Positions 54,221-63,677 of a stretch of 64,000 nucleotides of DNA are shown here, piece after piece. The notes under the pieces were generated by a model. It was not told where the DNA came from. It saw only the letters and a program-made list of their open reading frames with translations, and did no database searches. This DNA is from an uncultured Alteromonadaceae bacterium (lineage in GTDB: Bacteria; Pseudomonadota; Gammaproteobacteria; Enterobacterales; Alteromonadaceae). Position 1 is the stretch's first letter; each line of letters starts with the position of its first letter. Where the stretch lies: assembly GCA_913056495.1 (NCBI GenBank), contig CAJXMO010000002.1, positions 62,001-126,000 of the forward strand. Reading direction: 5' to 3'. Made by a program: the position numbers and the translations under genes.

Positions 54221-55714
54221 CTAGCGATAACTTAAATGCCAGTGGGCTTTTTGCTGATAGGTTTGTTCTTGTTTTAGTTCACTGTCCATTAGGGGATGGT
54301 TGGCCAGCCAGTTTTCTTCGAACTGAATTTCCAACTCATCAATGTGATGACTGACGGCTTTAACTCTGGGAAGCACTTCGTCTTTACGGCGCATGGTTAA
54401 AATAACCGCAAGACGTAAGATTCTCGCCAGTTGACCTGCCAGTATCGGGCTTGTCATCGTTTGTTTATTAATTTCACTGATAATAATATCTTCACGGTAG
54501 TTTTTAACTAGTGAAATTAATAATTTACGTTGGGCCAAGCTAAATCCTGGAATCGCTGTGTTAGATAATATGTAAGCACCGTGTTTGCTGGCAAATTTAA
54601 AGTCTACCGTTAGCCCAACTTCATGTAAAACGGCTGCGGCTTCTAAAATGGCTTTGCTGTCATGTTGCTCCAGTGCCCAAGGTATTTGTAATTGATCGTA
54701 CAAATTGAGCGCCATATCCCGCACACGGAATGCTTGCTCTTTGTCCAGTCGATACCTTTCAATAAAGCTCGTCAGCGTTCTTTGGCGAATATTTTGATTT
54801 TGCAAACAAGGGATCATGCCATATACAATCCCTTCTCTGAGTGCACCACCTGCGACCACCATATAATCAATATGAAAGGTTTTAAATAATGCGATTAATA
54901 TGGCCAACCCACTAACAAATACGGGACGTCTCTCTTCCAACAAGCCGGGTAAATTTAAATTATCTATATGGCCGCAATCAATGCTGGCCTGGCGCAGGGC
55001 TTCTAATTTATCCAGCGTGATCATTTCGTTCTCACCCTGCGCAATTAAGATTTCCTGAATCGCCTGGGGCGTGCCGGATGCCCCTAAACAAGCTTGCCAG
55101 CCAAATGCCATATATGGCTGAATTTTTCCGCTTAGTTCGGCCTGAGCTGCAGCACTGGCTAGCTCAAATCCTCTGAGAGTAATAGAACCGTCACTAAAAA
55201 ACTGGTTACGAAACGTGACGCAGCCGATATTTAGGCTGTTGACAATTTTGGGTTCAAAACGCTCACCGGCTACAATTTCAGTGCTGGCTCCGCCAATATC
55301 AATGACGAGTTTCGTTTTTGAAGTACCCGATGTATGGGCGACCCCGACATAAATTAGTTTGGCTTCTTCTTCACCACTGATGATTTCAATTCTGTGACCC
55401 AGAATATTTTCGGCAGTTTCGAGAAATTCCGCTTTATTACGGGCAAGGCGTAAGGCTGCAGTACCGACAATTCTGACATTTTGAGGCGGCAAATCCTGCA
55501 ATCGCTCAGCAAATAAAGAAAGGCAATCCCAACCACGCAACATGGCTGCCTGGTCGAGTTCACCATTTTCTTTTAAGCCGGAAGCCAAGCGCACCTTACG
55601 CTTAATTTTTCCTATTGTTTGCACACTCCCTTCTACAGAGCGCACAATTAACATGTGAAAACTATTTGAACCTAAATCAATGGCGGCATATACCGGATAA
55701 TTTTGCTCTGGCAT
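54221..55714 (-). CDS. gppA: Ppx/GppA phosphatase, probably GppA
   Basis: A 497-residue ASKHA-fold enzyme: YAAIDLGSNSFHMLIVR, GTAALRLARN, ISGEEEAKLIYVGVAHT, LVIDIGGASTEIV, VVAGGALREGIVYGMI. The helical HD-like C-terminal half is AAAVLHEVGLTVDFKFASKHGAYILSN. These enzymes convert pppGpp to ppGpp and/or cut polyphosphate. The order gppA-rhlB//trxA-rho is that of E. coli, which favours GppA over Ppx, although sequence alone does not separate them here. Confidence 0.88.
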   Translation of the reverse strand: MPEQNYPVYAAIDLGSNSFHMLIVRSVEGSVQTIGKIKRKVRLASGLKENGELDQAAMLRGWDCLSLFAERLQDLPPQNVRIVGTAALRLARNKAEFLETAENILGHRIEIISGEEEAKLIYVGVAHTSGTSKTKLVIDIGGASTEIVAGERFEPKIVNSLNIGCVTFRNQFFSDGSITLRGFELASAAAQAELSGKIQPYMAFGWQACLGASGTPQAIQEILIAQGENEMITLDKLEALRQASIDCGHIDNLNLPGLLEERRPVFVSGLAILIALFKTFHIDYMVVAGGALREGIVYGMIPCLQNQNIRQRTLTSFIERYRLDKEQAFRVRDMALNLYDQLQIPWALEQHDSKAILEAAAVLHEVGLTVDFKFASKHGAYILSNTAIPGFSLAQRKLLISLVKNYREDIIISEINKQTMTSPILAGQLARILRLAVILTMRRKDEVLPRVKAVSHHIDELEIQFEENWLANHPLMDSELKQEQTYQQKAHWHLSYR

Positions 55715-55751
55715 TTAGGTTTGGCTTCCTTCTTATTTTAGCTGTCTTTTA

Positions 55752-57023
55752 TCAACGAGGCCCTTTATTATGGCGAGGTTTGCGATTCACCTGCTGGCGG
55801 CCTCGTTGCATTTTTCGTTTAGGCGATGATTTGGGTGGGGTTACATCGTCTAATAAAGCAGTTGAGTCATAATTTGTGACCGGAATGCTATGAGTTATAT
55901 ATTCTTCAATTGCCGGTAAATTGTAAACATACTTTTCACAAGCAAAACTAATTGCATGGCCCGTTGCGCCAGCGCGCCCGGTTCGACCGATACGGTGAAC
56001 ATAATCTTCACAGTCGTCCGGCAGATCATAGTTAAATACGTGGGTAACTTGTGGAATATGTAAACCACGGGCTGCAACATCGGTTGCAACTAAAATATCC
56101 AGATTGCCTTTAGTAAAGTTATCTAAAATGCTCAAACGTTTTTTCTGAGGCACATCACCGGTTAATAATCCGACTCTGTGACTGTCGGCTTTTAACCATT
56201 GGTATACTTTGTCACAGTCATGCTTTGTATTTGAAAATACAATCGCTTTATCTGGCCACTCTTCTTCCATTAAGGTTAATAATAGAAGCATTTTATGTTC
56301 GTTGGCCGGATAGAATAATTCTTCGCTGATCCGTTTATTGGAAATTTCTTCCGGTGCAATATGAACATGAGTTGGGCTGTTCATATGCTCGTAAGCTAAT
56401 TCCTGAACACGCATTGAAAGCGTTGCAGAGAATAATAAGTTGAGTCTGTCAGACGGTTGAGGCATGCGTCGGAATAAAAAACGTATGTCTTTGATAAAAC
56501 CTAAATCAAACATACGATCAGCTTCATCTAAGACCACAGCTTCAATATTGCTTAGATTAATTAGACCTTGCTTATAGTAATCTATAATACGTCCTGTTGT
56601 GCCAATGACGATGTCTGCACCCGCTTCTAATTGCTTGGTTTGGGCATCATAACCATCACCACCATAAATTAATGCGAGTTTTAGGCCTGTATGTTTTGCA
56701 AGCAATGCCGCATCTTTATGAATTTGAACAACCAGTTCTCGGGTTGGGGCAAGAATAATTGAGCGAACATGGCTGGCAGGCCTGTCTGCTGGGGCTTCTC
56801 GCTTTAATAGTTGATTAAAGACTGCGACCAAAAAAGCCATGGTTTTACCTGTACCCGTTTGAGCTTGACCGGCTACATCTTGACCATTTAAAGCCAAAGG
56901 TAAACTTTGAGCCTGTATTGGTGTGCATTGTTTATAGTTAGCTTCAGCTAACGCTTGTTGAACTTTAGGGTGCATCGGAAGGGACGCAAATTCAACTTCA
57001 GATAAGTGTGTTTGTATTGTCAT
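55752..57023 (-). CDS. rhlB: ATP-dependent RNA helicase RhlB
   Basis: A 423-residue DEAD-box helicase. The Q-motif region is [29 protein letters not shown], followed by [95 protein letters not shown] short basic tail ([22 protein letters not shown]) binds RNA. It is the helicase of the RNA degradosome in enterobacteria. Divergent from trxA. Confidence 0.95.
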   Translation of the reverse strand: MTIQTHLSEVEFASLPMHPKVQQALAEANYKQCTPIQAQSLPLALNGQDVAGQAQTGTGKTMAFLVAVFNQLLKREAPADRPASHVRSIILAPTRELVVQIHKDAALLAKHTGLKLALIYGGDGYDAQTKQLEAGADIVIGTTGRIIDYYKQGLINLSNIEAVVLDEADRMFDLGFIKDIRFLFRRMPQPSDRLNLLFSATLSMRVQELAYEHMNSPTHVHIAPEEISNKRISEELFYPANEHKMLLLLTLMEEEWPDKAIVFSNTKHDCDKVYQWLKADSHRVGLLTGDVPQKKRLSILDNFTKGNLDILVATDVAARGLHIPQVTHVFNYDLPDDCEDYVHRIGRTGRAGATGHAISFACEKYVYNLPAIEEYITHSIPVTNYDSTALLDDVTPPKSSPKRKMQRGRQQVNRKPRHNKGPR

Positions 57024-57131
57024 AGTGCCTCAAGCATATCAGTTTAAGCTTGCAAAAAGAATCTGAATCGATTAAAAAAACACTTTGTTTTATTTCTATC
57101 GGCAAATGCCGTCAATATTCTGGAGAACTCA

Positions 57132-57461
57132 ATGAGCTCAGAAGCTATTTTAACTTTATCAGATGCAAGCTTTGAAACAGATGTTATTAACTCTGAAAAG
57201 CCAGTTTTAGTCGATTTTTGGGCAGAGTGGTGTGGCCCTTGTAAAATGATAGCCCCTATTCTTGATGAAGTTGCAACTGAATATCAAGATAAAGTTGTAG
57301 TTGGTAAATTAAATATTGACCAAAACAATGCATCACCTGCGAAATACGGTGTGCGTGGTATCCCAACTTTATTATTATTTAAAGGTGGCAGCGTCGCTGC
57401 AACTAAAGTAGGTGCTTTATCTAAAACCCAATTAAAACAATGGTTAGACGAAAGCTTATAA
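57132..57461 (+). CDS. trxA: Thioredoxin 1
   Basis: A 109-residue thioredoxin with active site W33-C34-G35-P36-C37 in [23 protein letters not shown] and the cis-proline in [14 protein letters not shown]. Length equals that of E. coli TrxA (109). GGAG lies upstream of the ATG. General disulfide reductase. Followed by its own terminator. Confidence 0.98.
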   Translation: MSSEAILTLSDASFETDVINSEKPVLVDFWAEWCGPCKMIAPILDEVATEYQDKVVVGKLNIDQNNASPAKYGVRGIPTLLLFKGGSVAATKVGALSKTQLKQWLDESL

Positions 57462-57482
57462 GTCTTAGTTAACCTTATTTTT

Positions 57483-57513
57483 AAAGAAGCTCAAAAAAAG
57501 AGCTTCTTTTTCT
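57483..57513 (+). terminator. Terminator of trxA
   Basis: AAAGAAGCTC, a loop of seven A, GAGCTTCTTT, then TTTT. Classic intrinsic terminator 21 bases after trxA. The region 57514-57657 is the rho leader; it contains GGGAACTTTCCC, a small hairpin, and no rhoL-like frame I could identify. Confidence 0.9.
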
Positions 57514-57657
57514 GGATCTATTTGCTGTTAAGTGCTAACTTATCATTCAGTTGTTTTGGGAACTTTCCCAACTTCCCGTAAACTCCTTTTATTTTAATCA
57601 AATCATTTAATGTACTTGTACTGTTTCAGCCAGTCTCTGAGATAAGAACCCACCAAT

Positions 57658-58920
57658 ATGAATTTAACGGAACTCAAAAACAAACCCATTAACGAACTTG
57701 TTCAGCTTGCAGAGTCTATGGGACTCGACAATATGGCACGTTTACGTAAACAAGATATTATTTTTGCAATTTTGAAAAGGCACGCAAAAAGCGGTGAAGA
57801 CATCTTCGGAGATGGTGTCTTGGAAATTTTGCAAGATGGATTTGGTTTCTTACGATCTGCTGATTCGTCGTTTTTGGCGGGTCCGGATGATATCTATGTA
57901 TCACCTTCACAAATTCGTCGTTTCAACTTACGAACAGGTGATTCGCTAGCAGGTAAAATTCGTCCACCTAAAGAAGGCGAACGTTATTTTGCGTTATTAA
58001 AAATTAATCAGGTAAACTTTGATAAGCCTGAAAATTCGCGCAATAAGATTTTATTTGAAAACTTAACTCCGTTGCATGCTAACGACAGGTTACGCATGGA
58101 GCGTGGTAACGGCAGTACTGAAGACATTACTGCACGTGTTTTAGATTTGGCTTCACCTATTGGTAAAGGTCAACGTGGTTTAGTGGTTGCACCGCCTAAA
58201 GCGGGTAAGACCATGCTATTGCAAAATATTGCACAGGCTATCTCAGCAAACCACCCAGAATGTCAGTTAATGGTCTTGTTGATTGATGAGCGTCCGGAAG
58301 AAGTAACCGAGATGCAGCGTTTGGTTAAAGGGGAAGTTGTTGCCTCAACCTTTGACGAACCAGCCAGCCGTCACGTTCAAGTTGCTGAAATGGTGATTGA
58401 AAAAGCCAAACGTTTAGTTGAACACAAAAAAGATGTCGTGATACTACTGGATTCAATTACGCGTTTAGCACGTGCATATAATACGGTTATCCCGTCATCA
58501 GGTAAGGTATTAACGGGTGGTGTGGATGCGCACGCATTGCATAAACCAAAACGCTTCTTCGGCGCAGCTCGTAATGTTGAAGAAGGGGGTAGCTTAACTA
58601 TCATAGCAACCGCGCTTATCGATACCGGTTCTAAAATGGATGAAGTTATCTACGAAGAGTTTAAAGGTACAGGTAACATGGAAATTCACTTAAACCGTAA
58701 GATTGCGGAAAAACGTGTATTCCCAGCTATCGACTTTAACCGTTCAGGTACACGCCGTGAAGAACTTCTGACCAGTCAGGAAGAGCTACAGAAAATGTGG
58801 ATCTTACGTAAGATTGTTCACGAAATGACCGAAACGGATGCGATGGAATTTTTAATTGATAAATTGTCGATGACAAAAACCAATGATGAATTTTTTGATG
58901 CAATGAGACGTCAAAAGTAG
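57658..58920 (+). CDS. rho: Transcription termination factor Rho
   Basis: A 420-residue hexameric RNA-dependent ATPase. The N-terminal helical and cold-shock RNA-binding domain is [39 protein letters not shown] ... [17 protein letters not shown]. The P-loop is VAPPKAGKT (residues 177-185, Lys184), then [27 protein letters not shown], and R-loop [36 protein letters not shown]. Length agrees with E. coli Rho (419). No lineage-specific insert. The ATG lies at 57658. Confidence 0.98.
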   Translation: MNLTELKNKPINELVQLAESMGLDNMARLRKQDIIFAILKRHAKSGEDIFGDGVLEILQDGFGFLRSADSSFLAGPDDIYVSPSQIRRFNLRTGDSLAGKIRPPKEGERYFALLKINQVNFDKPENSRNKILFENLTPLHANDRLRMERGNGSTEDITARVLDLASPIGKGQRGLVVAPPKAGKTMLLQNIAQAISANHPECQLMVLLIDERPEEVTEMQRLVKGEVVASTFDEPASRHVQVAEMVIEKAKRLVEHKKDVVILLDSITRLARAYNTVIPSSGKVLTGGVDAHALHKPKRFFGAARNVEEGGSLTIIATALIDTGSKMDEVIYEEFKGTGNMEIHLNRKIAEKRVFPAIDFNRSGTRREELLTSQEELQKMWILRKIVHEMTETDAMEFLIDKLSMTKTNDEFFDAMRRQK

Positions 58921-58943
58921 CCTGCTATCAGTTAGCATAAAAA

Positions 58944-58980
58944 AAGCGATTACCTAAATCAGGTTAATCGCTTTTTTTTT
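58944..58980 (+). terminator. Terminator of rho
   Basis: AGCGATTACCT and AGGTTAATCGCT pair with a one-base bulge and are followed by nine or more T. Confidence 0.9.
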
Positions 58981-59075
58981 AATCGGTTAGAACAAAAATA
59001 CCAAAAAAAGCTGGAATCTTAGTGGATAATCGATAGAATCATCCACTGTTAGTTATTCTGATTAACATACATAGT

Positions 59076-59152
59076 GCGCCCGTAGCTCAGCTGGATAGAG
59101 TAGGTGGCTTCGAACCACTTGGTCGGGAGTTCGAATCTCTCCGGGCGCGCCA
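59076..59152 (+). tRNA. tRNA-Arg (anticodon TCG)
   Basis: A 77-base cloverleaf: acceptor GCGCCCG/CGGGCGC, D-arm GCTC-AGCTGGATA-GAGT, anticodon stem GGTGG/CCACT with loop CTTCGAA (anticodon TCG, reading CGA), T-arm GGGAG-TTCGAAT-CTCTC, discriminator G and encoded CCA. Acceptor and D-arm match E. coli tRNA-Arg(CCG). It stands as a single tRNA gene after rho. Confidence 0.93.
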
Positions 59153-59555
59153 TTTCTCTCTTCCTTGTCTATTTCCAAATCTTTAATACCATCAGACAAT
59201 AGCGCTTTATCTGAAATCGGTAATTTGTATGATTTAAAATAATATGAGGTTTGAACTACACCTGATTTTCAATTGTAGCTTACATCGAATTTATCTTTTC
59301 TATTTCCCAATTTTTACTAACTATTTAATTAGTTAGCTATAATGTGCTTGATAATTTAGGCTTTCAAAGGGATAATTTAGAGTCAATATTAATCTACATC
59401 TGAAGTGTAAATTAACACCATATTTATTTTGATGCCCTGTGAGCCGCTGATACTTAATAAAACTAAATATAAAACGGCTTTTTAATGTCTTTATGTTTCG
59501 AATTCAGCTACTTTTAGCAGTTAAATTAGCATGTCAGTATAAAGGAAATACTCGT
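59153..59555 (+). promoter_or_regulatory. Intergenic region with TATAAT promoter and embedded palindrome
   Basis: About 400 bases without a gene. CTAACTA (59317-59323) and TAGTTAG (59330-59336) form a 7-bp palindrome with 6-base spacing, directly before a perfect TATAAT (59338-59343). The palindrome fills the -35/-10 interval and could be an operator for the binding-protein/kinase pair. The -35 is poor, which suits activator control. The leader to ATG 59556 would be about 205 bases. Confidence 0.45.
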
Positions 59556-60458
59556 ATGGCTTTTTTAAAGCGAGTTCAATTTGTGATTGCTTGTTGTATC
59601 CTGTTTGAGAGCGTGCAATCTAAAGCTGATGAACTGACTGTTATTTATCCGGTCGTTAAGGCACCTTACGACCAAATTTTCAATCAGATTCGAGACGGTA
59701 TTTCAGCCGAATTTAACGGCGATATTAATGAAATCAGATTACCCGGTCAGTTCTTAGCCGCTCAAGTTGTCGATGAAATAAAAACTCAAAAGGTAATTGC
59801 ACTCGGTAAAGGTGGCTGGATAGTCGCCAAACAAATTTATCAACATCAGCCTGTTGTGGTCGGGGCATTGCCAATTAAACCAAATGGTATTTCTGGGGTC
59901 AGCTTGGTCGCGTCTCCCGGCAGCTTATTTGAGCCGCTGCAGGACCTTGCGCCTCAGGTGAAAACCATTACGGTTGTATATACGCCTGCTTCTATCTGGA
60001 ATATCCGGGATGCTGTAAACGATGCCGCTAAACTAGGATATGAATTAAAAAGCATTCAGGTTAATAATATACAGCAAGCGGTACAAGCTTATGAAAACCT
60101 GTTTGAAGGCAATAATTTATCTAATCAGGCGATCTGGTTACCGCTTGATCCGGTAACCGCGAATGATAAAGTCATAGTGCCGGCAATTTTAGAAAAAGCC
60201 TGGGCCAAAAAAATGGTTGTATTTTCAAGCAAACCCACACATGCTCAGCGAGGCGCGCTTTTTTCAGCCGTTCCCGACAATAAGCAACTAGGTCAGCAAC
60301 TGATTCGACTACTGGATAAAGTCAGCAATCAACCTGAATCAATAGTAACGCCGTTAGATACGATAAAGCTTGCTGTTAATTTAAGAACCGCAGCGCACTT
60401 AGGGTTTAATTACAGTAAACACTTAAAAGCTGAGTTTGCTCTGACATTTCCAGACTAG
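59556..60458 (+). CDS. Periplasmic binding protein of the ABC_sub_bind (TrpX-like) family
   Basis: The start is placed at ATG 59556 behind AAAGGA (upstream ATG at 59493 rejected), giving 300 residues with signal peptide MAFLKRVQFVIACCILFESVQSKA. The fold is that of PF04392 binding proteins: LTVIYPVVKAPYDQIFNQIRDGI, GVSLVASPGSLFEPLQDLAPQVKTITVVYTPAS, LPLDPVTANDKVIVPAILEKA. No ABC permease or ATPase gene is near. It is directly followed, five bases later, by a histidine kinase, so it more likely serves as a sensory ligand binder than as a transporter part. Confidence 0.8.
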   Translation: MAFLKRVQFVIACCILFESVQSKADELTVIYPVVKAPYDQIFNQIRDGISAEFNGDINEIRLPGQFLAAQVVDEIKTQKVIALGKGGWIVAKQIYQHQPVVVGALPIKPNGISGVSLVASPGSLFEPLQDLAPQVKTITVVYTPASIWNIRDAVNDAAKLGYELKSIQVNNIQQAVQAYENLFEGNNLSNQAIWLPLDPVTANDKVIVPAILEKAWAKKMVVFSSKPTHAQRGALFSAVPDNKQLGQQLIRLLDKVSNQPESIVTPLDTIKLAVNLRTAAHLGFNYSKHLKAEFALTFPD

Positions 60459-60463
60459 ATGAC

Positions 60464-62029
60464 ATGAAACTTTCAACTCACTTAATTACCTCTAAACTAA
60501 GCATAAAAAGCCAGGCAATTGCGATAGTGATTACTGGTATTATCTTAATGATGGTGATTCTGAGTTTAGTGACTACCCAGGCGGTGAACCAGCAATCCCG
60601 ACAGTTGATGTTAAAAAACGCTTTTCAAATCACTCAAGGCTTAGCCAAACAGAGCGTTTTTCCGATTTTATCTGGGTCCAATCAAAATGCTCAGTCTGCA
60701 ATGGAGCAAGTCATTGGCTTTCAGTCTGTAATGGCTGCACGTCTGCTGCTAGAGGATGAGCAATCTGAATTTATCCGCGGAGGTCATGCTGAGTTTCCGA
60801 ATGCCAATGTTCACCGGAAAACCGAGCAGGCGGAGGTGATTGCTGAAAGTCCAGCGTATTGGTTGGTCACGGCTCCCGTTATACTCGAATCGGACGTGAG
60901 CGACGACGATGAATTTGAACTGGGGGTGAGCAGTTATACACAAGGAGAAAAACTGCTCGGTTATGCTCAGGTGCTCTACAGCAAACAAAATTTGGTTCAG
61001 GCACAAACGCGTATTAATTTTACGATCAGCTTAATTGGCATTATCTCGGTTTGTACATTGTCACTGCTGCTTTATATTGCGTTAGTTAAACTATTCCGGC
61101 CATTGGATAATTTGGCCCAGACAATGGCATTGGCGCAGGAAACCACAGAGCATACTTATGCCGAAGAGGTCGGTGCAAAAGAGCTCAGGGAAATGGCATA
61201 TTCATATAATAATATGATGCGCGTACTGGAGCAGCATGAAGATAAATTAACTTTACATCGTGATGTTCTTGAAAAAGAAGTCCAGATTCGCACTCGGGAA
61301 CTGGTTCAGGCGAGAGATTCAGCGTTAACGGCGAGTCGCCATAAATCAGAATTTATGGCGAATATGAGTCATGAACTCAGAACCCCGATTCAGTCTATTT
61401 TAGGCTACGGCGAGCTCATCAATGAATCTTTAATGCTGGAAGATAACTTTGAGCTGCTCGATGACATGGATAAAATCACTAAAAATGCTGAGCGGTTATT
61501 AATTATGATTAATAACTTATTGGATTTAGCCAAGATTGAAGCAGGTAAACACGATATAAATTTAGTCGAGATCAATATGGAAAAAGTGGTTTCGGATTTA
61601 TACGATGTGATCCCCCCGTTAGCGAGCAAGAATAACAACCAATTCCAAATTGAAAGCTCAGTGGATGATTTTATTTTTGTCACCGACAAAGATAAATTAG
61701 AGCAGACACTGATTAATCTATTGGGTAATGCCTGTAAATTTACTGAAAATGGACAAGTCAGTTTGGCTATCCGTAAAACCAGTCAGCATCTGAAATTTTC
61801 AGTTAAAGATACCGGTATCGGCTTGAGTCAAGCGCAGCAAAAATTTATCTTCGAAGAATTTAGACAGGTCGATAGTGGCCAGAACCGAAAGTTCAGCGGA
61901 ACCGGTTTGGGGCTGGCTATCTCACAAAAATTTGTTGAGCTTCTCGGTGGTCGAATTGAAATAAAGAGTGAACTGGGGCAGGGAGCGGTTTTTACTGTTA
62001 TTCTGCCGATAAACAAGTCGTTAAACTAG
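60464..62029 (+). CDS. Membrane sensor histidine kinase (orphan)
   Basis: A 521-residue kinase with TM1 (residues about 17-40), a periplasmic domain of about 145 residues, TM2 (about 185-208), HAMP (about 208-260), coiled coil, HisKA with phospho-acceptor His303 (FMANMSHELRTPIQSILGYGELI), then HATPase (about 410-518): NLLGNACKFTENG (N-box), DTGIGLSQAQQKFIFEEF (G1), GTGLGLAIS (G2). There is no receiver or Hpt domain, and no response regulator gene is adjacent. It is probably controlled by the binding protein encoded just upstream. Its stop overlaps the convergent gene by 4 bases. Confidence 0.92.
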   Translation: MKLSTHLITSKLSIKSQAIAIVITGIILMMVILSLVTTQAVNQQSRQLMLKNAFQITQGLAKQSVFPILSGSNQNAQSAMEQVIGFQSVMAARLLLEDEQSEFIRGGHAEFPNANVHRKTEQAEVIAESPAYWLVTAPVILESDVSDDDEFELGVSSYTQGEKLLGYAQVLYSKQNLVQAQTRINFTISLIGIISVCTLSLLLYIALVKLFRPLDNLAQTMALAQETTEHTYAEEVGAKELREMAYSYNNMMRVLEQHEDKLTLHRDVLEKEVQIRTRELVQARDSALTASRHKSEFMANMSHELRTPIQSILGYGELINESLMLEDNFELLDDMDKITKNAERLLIMINNLLDLAKIEAGKHDINLVEINMEKVVSDLYDVIPPLASKNNNQFQIESSVDDFIFVTDKDKLEQTLINLLGNACKFTENGQVSLAIRKTSQHLKFSVKDTGIGLSQAQQKFIFEEFRQVDSGQNRKFSGTGLGLAISQKFVELLGGRIEIKSELGQGAVFTVILPINKSLN

Positions 62030-62841
62030 TCTTGCGGAATATCTCGTTTTATTTGACCTGTATATTCAATATCTGAGCACTTCATCGGTAAAAATGAATT
62101 TGCTGGCTGGCTGACTTGATTTCGATAGCAGGCAATAGCGCCGCTGATAACGGAGAATGAATTAATTTTATAGCCTTCATCCGGGCTAAAGCCCTGATCT
62201 AATAAAAACGCTGAAGCGTATCCGCCGCAGTTTATAGATAAATTATAGTGTTCCAGTAAGTAGTCACTTAATTGTTTGGCGAACGCTAAATATTTTCCTT
62301 CGGTTATGTTCAATGTTTGCTGGATAGTCGAAAAGGGCTTTAATCTTTCGTCTTCTCTGTCTATCGGGCGGGCAAAACCCACAATAATAGGTTTAGCATT
62401 TTTAAACCTAGCTTTGGCTACAATGTTTTCTAATGATAAACCAGACAGATATTGTTCAAATGCTTTTTGCTGAAATGCCATACTGATTTTTCTGGCATGA
62501 CTGCCACCATACCCTCGGGAATCTGCTGCCAGAATTGATGCAGCCGCTGCAGCAACAACACTTGCATGAGTATCACCGGCATAAGCCGAGATTTGATTGC
62601 ACCAGATGCGACTATCAGGATAGCTAAGCCCCATAAAACAAATCTCAATCCAATCGGCTACATTTCGCTCAACGAGCTTTCCGGTCGCATTTAAAATATG
62701 TAACTGCATATAAGAAATATGGCCCATTAACTCATTCATCAGCGAGTAGCCTTCTATGGTAACGTCTACGCCACCTTGCCAGTGTCCGATTGAATTAAAG
62801 ATGGTTTGGTTGCGTTTATCCCAATAAGCCATATTATTCAT
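62026..62841 (-). CDS. Citrate synthase-fold protein B, catalytic residues lost
   Basis: A 271-residue protein that aligns by eye with the whole of short citrate synthase/citryl-CoA lyase proteins: EGYSLMNELMGHISYMQLHILNATGKL at the N-terminus, SILAADSRGYGGSHA, IIVGFARPIDREDERLKPF, SINCGGYASAFLLDQGFSPDEGYKINSFSVISGAIACY, and EYTG at the end. At the three catalytic positions the residues are Tyr111 (for His of HGGAxE), Arg158 (for His of GFGHxxY) and Gly206 (for Asp of NVDxA). A normal citrate synthase reaction is not expected. It begins 5 bases after the stop of protein A. The fold call is inference from motifs. Confidence 0.65.
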   Translation of the reverse strand: MNNMAYWDKRNQTIFNSIGHWQGGVDVTIEGYSLMNELMGHISYMQLHILNATGKLVERNVADWIEICFMGLSYPDSRIWCNQISAYAGDTHASVVAAAAASILAADSRGYGGSHARKISMAFQQKAFEQYLSGLSLENIVAKARFKNAKPIIVGFARPIDREDERLKPFSTIQQTLNITEGKYLAFAKQLSDYLLEHYNLSINCGGYASAFLLDQGFSPDEGYKINSFSVISGAIACYRNQVSQPANSFLPMKCSDIEYTGQIKRDIPQD

Positions 62842-62846
62842 TGTTT

Positions 62847-63677
62847 TTACTCTTTATTTTTAGTCTGATAGATATGTTGCTCATCGGATAACATGGGCAT
62901 AGCTGTAATGGGCTTATGTGTTTGTTCAACGCCTTGGGCAAAAATGCCCGGTGCGCAGATCAGTTGAAACAGGCCAATGCTTTCTCGGGATGGTATACCT
63001 AACTGGCAAAATACCGCAGCAGCCAAACCGGTTTTTAATAAACCGAGATTATGCTGATTTAATAACTGATTAAATTGTATGACCCAGTTTAGAATATCCG
63101 CACTGACATCAGAGGCCTGGATATAAGGTTCAAATACAGAGTCTGCTAAAGACAGGCATAGCTTATCAACTGCGCCATATTGGTTGCCAAAACCGGGACA
63201 AATATGAAACTCACCTTCATTTGCTGCAGGTTTAGCCTGAGTTAATAACGTGTCTAAGACTTGGCGGGGCGGCAGCATAATATGCTGATTAATAAACTCG
63301 ACAGCAGCTGATACTTCGAGTGCCCCATTTTCTGAGCCGCCTAATACAGATAAACCCAGTGGTAATAAGTGTTCAGTATTCGTTTTACTAACCCCGGCAA
63401 CCATAGCAGCTTTAACCGCAGGATGTCTTGGCCCTAAATTGATGAGCGCTATCATTAAGCGCTCTAATAGCTGACTGTCCACCTGTTTGGGTAACTCACC
63501 AATAAATAGCATCAGTAAGGTGTCGGTAAAGCTTTTTTTTGCAATCAGCTGATTCAGATCATAGCCATGCAGATAGTTTTTTTTGGCGATATAAGGGGTT
63601 TCTGCGGATGCTTCTTCCAGCAGAATCCGGGTTTGCGTTTTGCCTGCATAAACAAAGTCTCTAGCCGTCTTAGCCAT
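62847..63677 (-). CDS. Citrate synthase-fold protein A (citryl-CoA lyase-like), catalytic residues lost
   Basis: A 276-residue protein with the small citrate synthase/citryl-CoA lyase layout: LHGYDLNQLIAKKSFTDTLLMLFIGELP (residues 36-63), LGLSVLGGSENGALEVSAAVEFI (107-129), HICPGFGNQYGAVDKL (158-173), LLKTGLAAAVFCQLGIPSRESIGLFQLICAPGIFAQGVEQ (213-252). The usual catalytic His-His-Asp are replaced by Glu116, Asn165 and Thr216. It differs clearly from protein B, so the two are old paralogues and not a recent duplication. Its ATG overlaps the TAA of the TonB receptor gene by one base (TAATG), a sign of tight co-expression. Confidence 0.7.
   Translation of the reverse strand: MAKTARDFVYAGKTQTRILLEEASAETPYIAKKNYLHGYDLNQLIAKKSFTDTLLMLFIGELPKQVDSQLLERLMIALINLGPRHPAVKAAMVAGVSKTNTEHLLPLGLSVLGGSENGALEVSAAVEFINQHIMLPPRQVLDTLLTQAKPAANEGEFHICPGFGNQYGAVDKLCLSLADSVFEPYIQASDVSADILNWVIQFNQLLNQHNLGLLKTGLAAAVFCQLGIPSRESIGLFQLICAPGIFAQGVEQTHKPITAMPMLSDEQHIYQTKNKE

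Noticed and set aside
62026..63677. Idea that the two citrate synthase-like genes are one gene split by a frameshift
   Set aside because: Each protein spans the whole short citrate synthase layout with its own N- and C-terminal motifs and its own start. They are two complete paralogues.
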